From Candidatus Eiseniibacteriota bacterium (GTDB lineage: Bacteria; Eisenbacteria; RBG-16-71-46; CAIMUX01): a stretch of DNA of 50,928 nt. How positions within the stretch are numbered: the stretch's first letter is position 1; the number at the start of each line of letters is the position of its first letter. The position numbers were made by a program, and so were the translations under genes. A model generated the notes under the pieces. That model had not been told where the DNA came from and made no database searches. It worked only from the letters and a program-made list of their open reading frames with translations. The DNA is taken from contig JAKQSZ010000016.1 in NCBI GenBank assembly GCA_029569475.1, positions 1 through 50,928 on the forward strand, given 5' to 3'. Below are positions 1-8,476 of the stretch, piece by piece.

Positions 1-107
1 TTTGGGTCTTCTACGGCGAGAAGCTCGTCCGCGGTCCGGGGTACGCCGGTGCCAAGGCGCACGGCAGATCACAAGGCACGCCCACCCAACCCGGCAGCGC
101 GCCCTGA
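1..107 (+). CDS. 3' end of an unidentified gene (partial)
   Basis: Reading from base 3, an open frame enters from the left edge and ends at TGA 105-107. It gives 34 residues beginning WVFYGEKLVRGPGYAG. The first 20 codons have G or C at nearly every third position, as in the clear genes here, which suggests real coding sequence. The tail is too short to assign a family. The last dozen residues (polar, Gly/Pro/Thr-rich) look like an unconserved C-terminus. The gene is convergent with the protease ending at 278. Confidence 0.4.
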   Translation, partial: WVFYGEKLVRGPGYAGAKAHGRSQGTPTQPGSAP

Positions 108-277
108 TGCCGCCCTCCTGCTCAGCAAGACCATCCGGCCACCGCCAGCACCCCGGTGACGCCGCGTCAAACCCGGTGATCGGGATGCTAACGCTAAAGC
201 CGAAGCGAGGTCCGGGCGCTGCCGCGGGCCCCGCGTTCCGTCACGAATTCAAGCTGGAGTAGCTAAATCAGCTATCG

Positions 278-3067
278 CTAGCGAATCCGCAGGATCCGGC
301 CGTCGATGACCCCATCGCCGGCGCGGAGCTTGTAGAAGTAGAGCCCGCTTTCCACCGGCCGCCCCGCCTCATCACGTCCGTCCCATCGTAGCGTGTGCGT
401 GCCGCCGGCCAGCGGTCCACCGTGGATGCGGCGGACCAGGGCTCCGGAGAGGTTGTACAACTCCAGGTCGGCCACCGCCGGCGAGCCGAGAGTAAAGGCG
501 ATGCTGGTGATGGAGGAAGAGGGATTCGGGCCGACGTGCAGCAGCCGCGGGCCGCTCTCCCGGCCGGAGACAAATTCGACCGCCGTCGGACCGTGTCCGG
601 AATCCAGCGCGACGTCGTCGATGTACCAGCCGACGCCGACCCCGGAGAAATTGCTCCTGAAGTAGAGCCGGAACTTGAAGTTCGGTCCGGCGTAGGCGCT
701 GAGGTCGCAGACCACGGGTTCCCAGGTCTGCTGGCGGCCGTTGAATCCCGGCTGGTAGCTGAGGATGATGATGTTGTCGTCAGGATAGCCTTCCACGGGC
801 GTGACCAGATCCCAGCGATTGAGCTGGTTGTTCCAGACCTGCACCTGCCCGCCGTCGTCGGTGTCGATCCACATCCAATGATGGAAACTCAGCTCTATGC
901 GGGAGGCTTGGGTCATGTCGTAAGTCGGCGAGGTGAGAATGGAGGTGGTCAGATCATCGTAGGCTCCATCGAGATCGGTGCCCCAGACCTTTGTCCCGGA
1001 GAAGGGAATCGGCTTGTTCTGGTTGGGTGGCCAGGTCGGTGTGCCCCACTCCCATTCGTTGGTCGCCGTGTAGCCGCCGTTGCTGTCCTCGAAGGACTCG
1101 GCATCGGGAAGGACCGGGCTCCAGTCGGTGGCCTGTCCGGCGGTGACTTCGAGGCGGGCCGCCGCCGCACCCTTGGTGGGTACGCGGGAAGCGATGGCAA
1201 GGTAGTCCTGGGCGCGAGGAACGCCGGCGAGGTCGTAAGCCCCGTTCGATCCTGTCCAGGCCGCGTCCAGCGGCGTGCCCGAGAGCTCCACCCGCACGTT
1301 CTCGAGGCCCAATCCTCGGGCGTCGGTCACCACGCCGGAGAGGGATCCCTGCGGAATCAGGAAGACGTCGAGGGTCACTTCGTGCTGCCCGCCGGCCTCG
1401 ATCACGTAGGGGAACTCGGCCGTATCGTAGAAGAAGTCACCGGAAACGCGGAAGGTGAGATCTCCGGCGGAGAGCTGCATCGCGACCTGGCCCTCCGGCC
1501 CGGTCATGTGAAAGCGGCCCGTCTCCGCGATCTCCACGATCATGCCGGGCATCGGTTCGAGGCTCGACCCGTCGCGGACGGTGACGACCACGTCGCCATA
1601 TCCCTGCAGCAACCGTTCGCGCGCTGCTGCCAGGTTGGGCCGCTCGCCGATCATCTTCGTGCCGTTGTAGGGAGAGCCGGTCACGCTCAGGATCTCCTCG
1701 ACCAACGCCGGCGTCATCGGCGTTCCGAAGAGGGCGCGCGCCTGTCCCTGGAGGGAGGCCACGGCTCCTGTCACGATGGGGGACGCGCTGGAGGTTCCGT
1801 TGAAGCCCGCGGTGTAACGGACCTCGGGATCGCCTCCCTGCAGGTCGCCGCAGCACGTCGTGACCACCGAGGATCCCCAGCCCTGGAGGCTCAGCCGGGT
1901 TCCGTGGTTGGTAAACCACTCGCCGTCGAGGCCCTGGGGCGTCCCGGCGCCGACCATGATGGCGCCACTGTCATGCACGCGACGATCGAACCAGTTGTTG
2001 TACAGCGGATCGTCGAGGTCGATCGAGCCGTTGCCTCCCGCCTCGACGCAGATGATGCCCAGGGCGGTCGAGGTCTGGATCGCCGCGAAGACGTCGGCAT
2101 GCCACTCCATGGGCATCCAGTCCTCCGGCCCGGAGACCTGCATCTCGATGAGGTAGATGTCCCCCGGCGCGAGGACGCCGTTGCACTCGGCGATGACGGC
2201 GGCAAGATCGGAGACATAGATGCCGCCGATCTCCATCTCGGGCGCGATGCCGTTGATGCCGTAGCCATTGTGCTGTCCGCCGTACTCGCCGGCGACCGCG
2301 GTTCCATGGTCGGACGGATCGGTCGCGCCGCTGGTGTACCAGGGCTCCTTCAGATCCTCATGCGTCCAGAGCCAGCCCCACTCGATATCGATCATCTTCA
2401 CGCCTTCCCCCTTGCCGCCGGGGAAGGTCCAGGCCGAGTCCGCCCAGATGCCGACGGGGGAGTCATAGAGATAGCCCTGGAGGGGGGAGAAGTCCGGCGT
2501 GTCGCTGCGCAGGGGAGAGGGGGTGAAGCGGACCTCCCGGAAGAGCGCCGGCACCGGCTTGGGAACGGCCCAGGCGGCGACGATCCCCGGGGTCGTGTTC
2601 AGCCGCGCCAGCACATCCGCCAGGCGAGCCTGCGCCGCCGCCTGGTCGCTCAGAGACGGCAACAAGAGCAGCCCAAAGAGGTTGAGATCCGGCAAGCTCT
2701 GCCGCGATCGTTGCTCGCCGATGCTGCGGTCGCGATCCAACTCCGCCTCGCTGCGAGGGAATCGGCGTTCCAGGCGCGCTCCATCAAACGATCCGATAGC
2801 GGAACGGAGGCCGGTGAGGTCCGCTCCATGGGTCGAGACGAGCTGCCCGTCGCGAATCCTGCAGCCAGTCTCAGGTGCGAACTGGACCACCACCCGGTCG
2901 AGCACAACGTCCTCTGTGCGGGTGAGATAGTCAGCCGCGGGCGGGATGCCGGCGGCCTTGGCATCGCCGGCCGCAAGCCAGTCCAGGTCCGGCGCCTGGG
3001 ATGCGGCAAGCAGGATGGACACAGCAAAGAGCGCGAGGGCACTCCGGTGGATTCCGGATCTGGACAT
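278..3067 (-). CDS. Secreted subtilisin-like (S8) serine protease with C-terminal FlgD-Ig-like sorting module
   Basis: A 929-residue exported endopeptidase. An N-terminal signal peptide (hydrophobic residues about 9-23) is followed by a propeptide-like region. The S8 catalytic domain lies at about 200-480: Asp227 in VKMIDIEWGW, His254 in DHGTAVAG, oxyanion Asn346 in EAGGNGS and Ser426 in GFNGTSSASP. The Asp motif is unusual, since S8 enzymes normally read D-T/S-G and here it is D-I-E. A carboxypeptidase-regulatory-like beta domain follows at about 575-640 (GSLSGVVTD), then a jelly-roll-like segment (ESFEDSNGGY onward). The FlgD-Ig-like module occupies the last 85 residues (NPSSS, LRWDGRDEAGRP, GLYFYKL, final Arg). 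The ATG at 3065-3067 has a clear ribosome site, GGAGGT, 6 bases upstream. All triad residues are present, so activity is likely. The substrate is unknown and the gene is transcribed alone. Confidence 0.93.
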   Translation of the reverse strand: MSRSGIHRSALALFAVSILLAASQAPDLDWLAAGDAKAAGIPPAADYLTRTEDVVLDRVVVQFAPETGCRIRDGQLVSTHGADLTGLRSAIGSFDGARLERRFPRSEAELDRDRSIGEQRSRQSLPDLNLFGLLLLPSLSDQAAAQARLADVLARLNTTPGIVAAWAVPKPVPALFREVRFTPSPLRSDTPDFSPLQGYLYDSPVGIWADSAWTFPGGKGEGVKMIDIEWGWLWTHEDLKEPWYTSGATDPSDHGTAVAGEYGGQHNGYGINGIAPEMEIGGIYVSDLAAVIAECNGVLAPGDIYLIEMQVSGPEDWMPMEWHADVFAAIQTSTALGIICVEAGGNGSIDLDDPLYNNWFDRRVHDSGAIMVGAGTPQGLDGEWFTNHGTRLSLQGWGSSVVTTCCGDLQGGDPEVRYTAGFNGTSSASPIVTGAVASLQGQARALFGTPMTPALVEEILSVTGSPYNGTKMIGERPNLAAARERLLQGYGDVVVTVRDGSSLEPMPGMIVEIAETGRFHMTGPEGQVAMQLSAGDLTFRVSGDFFYDTAEFPYVIEAGGQHEVTLDVFLIPQGSLSGVVTDARGLGLENVRVELSGTPLDAAWTGSNGAYDLAGVPRAQDYLAIASRVPTKGAAAARLEVTAGQATDWSPVLPDAESFEDSNGGYTATNEWEWGTPTWPPNQNKPIPFSGTKVWGTDLDGAYDDLTTSILTSPTYDMTQASRIELSFHHWMWIDTDDGGQVQVWNNQLNRWDLVTPVEGYPDDNIIILSYQPGFNGRQQTWEPVVCDLSAYAGPNFKFRLYFRSNFSGVGVGWYIDDVALDSGHGPTAVEFVSGRESGPRLLHVGPNPSSSITSIAFTLGSPAVADLELYNLSGALVRRIHGGPLAGGTHTLRWDGRDEAGRPVESGLYFYKLRAGDGVIDGRILRIR

Positions 3068-3108
3068 GAGGGACCTCCGTAGGATGGCGAGGGAGACAAA
3101 CCACTTCT

Positions 3109-3117
3109 ATTCTACCA
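3109..3117 (-). promoter_or_regulatory. Putative extended -10 promoter element for the S8 protease
   Basis: On the minus strand the sequence TGGTAGAAT fits an extended -10 (TG-N-TATAAT with one mismatch), about 40 bases upstream of the ATG. No good -35 hexamer is visible at 16-18 bp, which extended -10 promoters tolerate. Assigned by pattern only. Confidence 0.35.
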
Positions 3118-3240
3118 GTTTTCGTCACCGGGGTGGAGACAGCCCGTCGGTGCGACGTGGCCAGTTGACGAAACCGAAGTCGGACAGCCGGGGAGGTCCC
3201 ACCCCGCCCTCTCTCGATCGAGCGGTAGAGGCGTCGCCCG

Positions 3241-3638
3241 ACGGGTCGAAATCCGCCGCAGGGCAGTGGCATCGACGATCACGGGTCGGGATCCGCCGCA
3301 GGCGGTAGCGGCATCGCCGATCACGGGTCGGGGTCCGCCGAGGCGGTAGCGGCGTCGCCGATCACGGGTCGGGATCCACCGCAGGGTAGCGGCGTCGCCG
3401 ATCTCGGGTCGGGACCCGCCGCAGGGTAGCGGCGTCGCCGACCTCGGGTCGGGATCCGCCGCAGGGTAGCGGCATCGCCGATCACGGGTCGGGATCCGCC
3501 GCAGGGTAGCGGCATCGCCGATCTCGGGTCGGGATCCGCAGCAGGCGGTAGCGGCATCGCCGATCACGGGTCGAGATCCGCCGCAGGCGGTAGCGGCGTC
3601 GTCCGATCACGAGTCGGGATCCGCCGCAGGCGGCCGGT
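3241..3638. repeat. Minisatellite: about 10 tandem copies of a 40-43 bp unit
   Basis: Contiguous units begin at about 3241, 3281, 3323, 3364, 3404, 3444, 3484, 3524, 3566 and 3609. Each reads roughly ACGGGTCGGGATCCGCCGCA followed by GGGTAGCGGCATCGCCGATC. Copies differ by substitutions and by a 2-bp GGCGGT/GGGT length difference. There are no spacers, so it is not a CRISPR array. Unit length is not a multiple of three throughout and the array lies outside any credible gene. Confidence 0.92.
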
Positions 3639-3934
3639 CACATCCGTGCGAGGCCCTCCGCGGCTGCGTTCGTTTCGTCCCCTTGCGCAAGCCCGCTCGT
3701 TCCCCGAACTCTGGCCGCGGTCGACGGCCGGCGCGGGCATGCGGTGCCATGGCCGAGCACTTCTCCGACACCGCGCGCCCGCACCCCGACGCAGTCACCA
3801 CCGTTCGTGGGGATCGGGGCGTTGCGCCAGGCGGACCTCGTGGACATAATTCAGCAGTCGTCTTCCCGTCATCGCCGACGCGGAGGGCGGCGCCCGAGGT
3901 GGCCCCGGTCCTGTCGACTTGGTTCAAAGACGCA

Positions 3935-4858
3935 ATGACTCTGATCTCCGCCTACATCATCACCCGCGACGAAGAGCGCAACATCGGACGGGCCATCCGC
4001 AGCGTGGCGTGGATGGACGAGGTCGTCGTGCTCGACTCCGGAAGCGTGGATCGCACCTGTGAGATCGCGCGGGATCTGGGCGCGGTGGTGCACTTCGAGG
4101 AGTTCCGGGGTTTCATCGCGCAGAAGAACCGCGCCATGGAGCTGTGCCGTGGGGAGTGGTTGTTCAATCTCGACGCCGACGAGGAGATGACGGCGGAGCT
4201 GCGTGACAGCATCCGCCAGCTCCTGGACATCGAGGGGCCGGACGAGCGGCTGCGAGGGGCTGAAGCGACCGCGGCACAAGCCATCGCCGCCTCCTCGGCC
4301 ATGCCCGGAGACGGCGAGGCCGCAGTTATCCGCCGGCAGAGTGGGGAGCGCCACCGGGAGCAGCGTGGCCCGCGGGACAAAATCGCGCGGGCGAATCAGG
4401 GTGTCTACGAGGTCTGTCGGCGCACCTGGTACCTGGGGCGATGGATCCGCCATTGCGGCTGGTATCCGGAGTATCGCGAACGGCTCTCCCAGCGTGGCAC
4501 GGCGCGTTGGGAAGGTGAGGCAGTCCATGAGCGCCTGATCGGCCATGGCGCGGTCGGGCGGTTGAAGGGCGATCTTCTTCACCGGCCGTATGACTCGATC
4601 GCCGATCACGCGCGGAAGGTGGTTTTCTATGCCGATCTCTGGGCTCAGCGCGAGCGCGGACGGGGGCGGCGGGCCACTACCTTCGACCTGGCGTTTCGGC
4701 CTCTGGCCCGTTTCTCGAGGATGTACCTGTTCAAGGCGGGCTTCCTGGACGGCAGCCCCGGTTTGGTCGCCGCGTTCATGGGCGGGTGGTACGCGTTCAT
4801 GAAGTACGCCAGGCTGCGCGAGCTTCAAGATGAGCGGGCGGACCGGCATCGCGATTAG
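3935..4858 (+). CDS. Family 2 glycosyltransferase, WaaE/KdtX-like (LPS core)
   Basis: A 307-residue cytoplasmic or peripheral glycosyltransferase. The first 95 residues match the WaaE/KdtX branch of GT2: ISAYIITRDEERNIGRAI, EVVVLDSGSVDRT (nucleotide-sugar site) and LFNLDADEEM (the DxD-type metal site). The C-terminal half (RTWYLGRWIRHCGWYPEYRERL, HERLIG, MYLFKAGFLDG) is also typical. Family members add glucose or heptose to the inner LPS core; the exact sugar here is unknown. About 45 residues (roughly 108-150) of Ala/Gly/Arg-rich sequence interrupt the domain and look like an in-frame expansion. I chose the ATG at 3935 because family homology begins there; no strong ribosome site precedes it. 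It heads the block leading to O-antigen ligase, MsbA and GT9. Confidence 0.85.
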   Translation: MTLISAYIITRDEERNIGRAIRSVAWMDEVVVLDSGSVDRTCEIARDLGAVVHFEEFRGFIAQKNRAMELCRGEWLFNLDADEEMTAELRDSIRQLLDIEGPDERLRGAEATAAQAIAASSAMPGDGEAAVIRRQSGERHREQRGPRDKIARANQGVYEVCRRTWYLGRWIRHCGWYPEYRERLSQRGTARWEGEAVHERLIGHGAVGRLKGDLLHRPYDSIADHARKVVFYADLWAQRERGRGRRATTFDLAFRPLARFSRMYLFKAGFLDGSPGLVAAFMGGWYAFMKYARLRELQDERADRHRD

Positions 4859-4868
4859 AGCCCCTGTC

Positions 4869-4994
4869 GGAGACAGACCAGCAGTGGCCAGGCAGGCCAT
4901 TCCTGGAGATGGACCAGCGGCGACTAGGTGGATTTCCAGAAGGCAGACCAGCGGCGGCTAGGTGGCCCTCCTGGAGACGGACCAGCGGCGGTGC
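4869..4994. repeat. Degenerate tandem repeat, about 33-35 bp unit, nearly 4 copies
   Basis: Units begin at about 4869, 4901, 4934 and 4969. The shared core is GACCAGCGGCG preceded by CTGGAGA and followed by CTAGGTGG. The last copy runs directly into the putative -10 element upstream of the O-antigen ligase gene. Confidence 0.75.
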
Positions 4995-5000
4995 TACAGT
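4992..5000 (+). promoter_or_regulatory. Putative extended -10 promoter element upstream of O-antigen ligase
   Basis: TGCTACAGT fits TG-N-TATAAT with two mismatches. The same nine bases occur at 29376-29384 upstream of the radical SAM gene, again followed by C and a CGG a few bases later. No convincing -35. Pattern-based call. Confidence 0.3.
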
Positions 5001-5050
5001 CACGGCTCATCCAGGCGGGCGGTCAAGCCGGCGTCCGCCGTCACAGGACG

Positions 5051-5110
5051 GCCATAAGCCTGGTACAAGGAGGTGCCGTCAAAGCACGCCATACGCCTGG
5101 CGCAAGGAGG
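5051..5110 (+). repeat. Duplicated ribosome-binding region (37-bp period)
   Basis: The segment GCCATAAGCCTGGTACAAGG at 5051 recurs as GCCATACGCCTGGCGCAAGG at 5088, each continuing into AGGT. Two AAGGAGGT Shine-Dalgarno sequences therefore lie 37 bp apart. Only the second is correctly spaced for a start (TTG at 5118). The first abuts a GTG at 5073 with almost no spacing. Confidence 0.75.
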
Positions 5111-5117
5111 TTCAGCG

Positions 5118-6590
5118 TTGCCCCAGACACCGGCCGGGTCGTTTGACCGCTCCGAAACGCCGCTCGGGCGGGCGTTGCAGGGCACCGGCCTCGCCGCGAC
5201 CTGCCTCTTCGCGTTGGCCGCGTCCTGGAGCATCGCGGCGGCGCAGTCGGCCATCGTGCTCGGCGCGGTCGTGGTGGTGACGGGCGTGCTGTTGCGGGCG
5301 GTCCGGTATCCGCGGCTGCCGCTCACGATCTGGGCCATCCTGGCCTTCCTTGCCGTGCAGGCGGTGTCGATCCCGCTGGGCATCCACCCGATGCGTTCGC
5401 TACGGTTCTTCCCTCATTACTCCTGGGTGCTGCTCTTCCCGCTTGTCTTCTGGGGGTTGCTGGCCGAACCGACGGCTCGCCGTTGGGGCGTGCGGATCCT
5501 GGTGATCGGCGCCGCCCTCGCCGGTTTCTACGGGGTGGCGCAGCACTACACGGCCGCCGTCTGGTTCATCAAGACGCCTGAGGCGCTGCCCGCCGGAGGC
5601 TACATCGCGGTCGGGACTCTGGGCCATCACCTGACCTACTCCGGCGTGCTGCTGCCGATCTTCTTCCTGTCGCTGGGGATGATCCTCGATCAACGCCCCC
5701 GGTGGCTGTGGGCGTTGGCTTCCGCCGGGATCCTCCTCGGGCTCATCTTCAGCGCGGCGCGTTCGGCCTGGATCGGCCTGGCGGCCGGGATCCTGCTCTT
5801 TGGCTTCCTCCGCGGACGCCGCTGGTTTGTGGGGACCGCGCTCACCGGGGCGTTGGTCCTGGCGGCGATCCTCGTCCTTTCACCATCCATGCGGGCGCGG
5901 GCTGTCACCTTGGCCGATGTGGGCGACGATCCTCGCCTGCGTCTCTGGCAGACCGCCCTGCGGATCGGCGCCGACTACCCGGTGATCGGCGCCGGCATCG
6001 GCAGCTTCGGGAGCCTCTTTCCCACGTACAAGGTGCCCGGCTGGTACCTGGCTCACGGGCACCCGCACTCCGATCCGTTGAACATTCTCGTCGAGACCGG
6101 CGCGATCGGCGTCGCCGCGTGGTTCGGCATCTGGACGCTCTTCTTTCTCCAGACACGCGGGCGACGCGACTCGGGGCTGCCGCGGAGCCCTCAAGCGGCT
6201 TCCCCGCAAGAGCTCCTCGAACCGGACGTAGGGCCAGTCAGGGACACCGACTCGTCCCGCCAGGGGCGCATCGACGGCTTGCGAGCCGCCATGTTCGCGC
6301 TTCTGGTCGCGGGATTCGGGCAGTGCTTCTCCTCGGACGAAGAGGTGGCCCAGGCGTGGTGGTTCTGCGCCACCGCCGGGCTGGTCTACGCGCTCGAACC
6401 TGGCAGGGATCGCAAGCTCTCCGGATCTCGGCTGCGACCCGACCCACGGCTGCGATCTGACGCACAGCTGCGATCTGACGCACAGCTGCGACCCGACGCA
6501 CGGCTGCGACCGAATTTGCGCCAGCGACCGGACGCGCGGCCGCGGCCAGACGAGCGCCCGCAGTCGGGCGAGCGGGGCGGGATGGGATGA
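5118..6590 (+). CDS. O-antigen ligase (WaaL/Wzy_C family membrane protein)
   Basis: A 490-residue polytopic inner-membrane protein with about ten hydrophobic segments between residues 25 and 430. The Wzy_C domain includes SAARSAWIGLAAG (family Arg) and the large periplasmic loop with HGHPHSDPLNILVETG, holding the His conserved in WaaL ligases. WaaL joins undecaprenyl-diphosphate-linked O-antigen to lipid A-core. The start chosen is TTG at 5118, which has AAGGAGG 7 bases upstream. An in-frame GTG at 5073 overlaps its own ribosome site and is less likely. The C-terminus (about 435-490) is a charged low-complexity tail, repeating LRSDAQ/LRPDAR every six residues, that has no place in the family. 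The stop overlaps the next start (ATGA). Wzy polymerases share this fold, but neighbouring msbA and GT9 genes favour a ligase. Confidence 0.82.
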   Translation: MPQTPAGSFDRSETPLGRALQGTGLAATCLFALAASWSIAAAQSAIVLGAVVVVTGVLLRAVRYPRLPLTIWAILAFLAVQAVSIPLGIHPMRSLRFFPHYSWVLLFPLVFWGLLAEPTARRWGVRILVIGAALAGFYGVAQHYTAAVWFIKTPEALPAGGYIAVGTLGHHLTYSGVLLPIFFLSLGMILDQRPRWLWALASAGILLGLIFSAARSAWIGLAAGILLFGFLRGRRWFVGTALTGALVLAAILVLSPSMRARAVTLADVGDDPRLRLWQTALRIGADYPVIGAGIGSFGSLFPTYKVPGWYLAHGHPHSDPLNILVETGAIGVAAWFGIWTLFFLQTRGRRDSGLPRSPQAASPQELLEPDVGPVRDTDSSRQGRIDGLRAAMFALLVAGFGQCFSSDEEVAQAWWFCATAGLVYALEPGRDRKLSGSRLRPDPRLRSDAQLRSDAQLRPDARLRPNLRQRPDARPRPDERPQSGERGGMG

Positions 6591-8476
6591 GCCGCCCGGC
6601 GAACAGCCTGCGCCTGTACACGCGCATCCTCCGCTACCTGATCCCGTACTGGCCCTACCTGGCGGGCGTGCTCGGGTTGAACCTCTTCTATGTGCTCTTC
6701 AACGCGATCTCCATCTGGATGGTCGCGCCGTTTCTGACGACGCTCTTCGGGTCGGCCGGGGGAATGTCCCCCACCAGCCTGACCGGGTTCCCCACCCCGG
6801 ATAGCCTCTTCGACCTCAACGACCAGCTCAAATCGATTTACCTGCGCTGGGTATCGCGTGACGATCCGAGGGACGCGCTGCAGGTCATCTGCATCCTCAT
6901 CTTCCTGACCTTTCTCCTCAAGAACATCTTCCAGTTCTTCGAGGCATACCTGGTCAGCTTCGTCGAGCAAAGAGTCATCAAGGACCTGCGGGACACGGCC
7001 TACGAGAAGCTGCTGTACAAGCCGCTGCGCTTCTTCGCGATCTTCGGCACGGGGAACCTGATCTCGCGCGTGACCAATGACATCAATGCCCTGAACGTCG
7101 CCGTCAACCGCAGCTTCACCAAGGTCATTCGCGATCCGTTGATGATCATCATCTTCGCCGGGCTGCTCGTCTCGATCGATTGGAAGCTCACCGTCTTTGC
7201 CTCCGTCGTCATCCCGTTGAGCGGCTTCGCCATCCATCGCATCGGCCTGAGCCTGAAACGGCGCACCCGCCAGGAGCAGGAGCGGATCGCCGAAGTCACG
7301 GCGCGCCTGCAGGACACCTTCACCGGGGTCAAGGTCGTCCAGGCCTTCTCGCAGGAGAACGAGGAGACCGCCCGGTTCCGTGAGGTGACCCGCCGCCACT
7401 TCGTGGCCGTGCTGCGCAAGGTGCGCCTCAACCGGCTCTCCCAGCCGCTCTCCGAAACGCTCGGGGTGGTCATCATGGTGGCCGTGCTCTGGTACGGAGG
7501 GCGGCGTGTGCTCTCCGCCGAGGGGATCCCGCCGGAGGACTTCGTGCGGTTCCTGGCGATCCTCTTCGCCATCCTCGAGCCGATCAAGAGCCTGGGCAAC
7601 CTGCACAACAACATCCAGATCGCTGCCGGCACCGCGGTGCGCGTCTTTGAGGTCATGGATCATCCGCTCGAGATCGCGGAACGGCCGAACCCGGTGTCCC
7701 GGCCGTCCTTTGACACGGAGATCCGCTATGAGAACGTCTCCTTCCGTTACGAGGAGGCCGCGCCCTGGGCGTTACGGGAAGTTTCGTTGACCATCGCACG
7801 AGAGGAGAAGGTCGCGCTGGTCGGACGCAGCGGCTCCGGCAAGTCGACCCTGACCAACCTGCTGCCCCGCTTCTACGATCCCGTGGAGGGGCGGATCGTT
7901 CTGGACGGCCATGACCTCCGCGACCTGAAACTGAAGGATCTGCGGCGCTTGATCGGCATGGTGACCCAGGAAGTGGTGCTGTTCAACGACACGGTGGCCA
8001 GCAACATCGCCTATGGCATGCCCGACGTCTCACGCGGGGAGATCGAGCTGGCGGCCGAGATGGCCAACGCTCTCGGCTTCATCCGCCAGCTTCCCGACGG
8101 TCTCGACACCGTCATCGGCGAGCGCGGTTTGCGCCTCTCGGGAGGGGAGCGGCAGCGGTTGTCGATTGCGCGCGCGGTTCTCCTGGATCCGCCGATCCTC
8201 ATCTTCGACGAGGCCACCTCTTCGCTCGATTCCGAATCCGAGCGGCTGATCCAGGACGCCACCATCCGGCTCCTGCGGCAGCGGACGGTCTTGATGATCG
8301 CGCACCGCCTCTCCTCCATCATCCATGCGGACAAGATCGTGGTCATGGACGCGGGACGCATCGTCGACGTGGGCCGGCATGAGGAGCTGCTGGAGCGCTC
8401 GAAGATCTATCGCATGCTCTACCGACTGCAGTACGCGCCGCAGACGGCGGAGGAGCGCAAGCCGGTGGAGTCGTGA
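6587..8476 (+). CDS. msbA: Lipid A export ABC transporter, MsbA-like (membrane domain fused to ATPase)
   Basis: A 629-residue half-transporter that works as a homodimer to flip lipid A-core across the inner membrane. The transmembrane domain spans about 1-350. The ATPase domain spans about 375-610 with Walker A GRSGSGKST, Q-loop VTQEVVLF, signature LSGGERQRLSIARA, Walker B ILIFDEATSSLD and H-loop IAHRLSS. Relative to E. coli MsbA, the loop after the first helix is longer (SAGGMSPTSLTGFPTPDSLF). The ATG shares 4 bp (ATGA) with the ligase stop, and the stop overlaps the next gene's GTG, so the three are probably co-translated. The type is common to lipid and drug exporters; the LPS context supports MsbA. 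Confidence 0.88.
   Translation: MSRPANSLRLYTRILRYLIPYWPYLAGVLGLNLFYVLFNAISIWMVAPFLTTLFGSAGGMSPTSLTGFPTPDSLFDLNDQLKSIYLRWVSRDDPRDALQVICILIFLTFLLKNIFQFFEAYLVSFVEQRVIKDLRDTAYEKLLYKPLRFFAIFGTGNLISRVTNDINALNVAVNRSFTKVIRDPLMIIIFAGLLVSIDWKLTVFASVVIPLSGFAIHRIGLSLKRRTRQEQERIAEVTARLQDTFTGVKVVQAFSQENEETARFREVTRRHFVAVLRKVRLNRLSQPLSETLGVVIMVAVLWYGGRRVLSAEGIPPEDFVRFLAILFAILEPIKSLGNLHNNIQIAAGTAVRVFEVMDHPLEIAERPNPVSRPSFDTEIRYENVSFRYEEAAPWALREVSLTIAREEKVALVGRSGSGKSTLTNLLPRFYDPVEGRIVLDGHDLRDLKLKDLRRLIGMVTQEVVLFNDTVASNIAYGMPDVSRGEIELAAEMANALGFIRQLPDGLDTVIGERGLRLSGGERQRLSIARAVLLDPPILIFDEATSSLDSESERLIQDATIRLLRQRTVLMIAHRLSSIIHADKIVVMDAGRIVDVGRHEELLERSKIYRMLYRLQYAPQTAEERKPVES

Larger units (their letters stand above)
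3068..3934. other. Intergenic region between divergent genes, largely tandem repeat
   Basis: This 867-bp gap holds the protease promoter and leader (3068-3120), about 120 bp of unremarkable sequence, the 40-43 bp minisatellite at 3241-3638 and about 300 bp upstream of the glycosyltransferase. Open frames crossing it show no family resemblance. The frame running into the glycosyltransferase is open from 3683, but its first 84 residues are Arg/Pro/Gly-rich and unlike any family N-terminus. Confidence 0.7.

Noticed and set aside
2..262. 86-codon open frame at the left edge
   Set aside because: It is Arg/Pro/Ala-rich. A different frame (from base 3) has the better codon pattern over the first 107 bases, and nothing is recognisable beyond that.
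395..3082. Long plus-strand open frame of 895 codons opposite the S8 protease
   Set aside because: It is antisense to a gene with a full catalytic triad, signal peptide and ribosome site. Its translation is Arg/Val/Gly-rich without any family motif. High GC makes such shadow frames common.
3241..3638. CRISPR array
   Set aside because: The units are contiguous with no unique spacers, and no cas genes are present. It is a plain tandem repeat.
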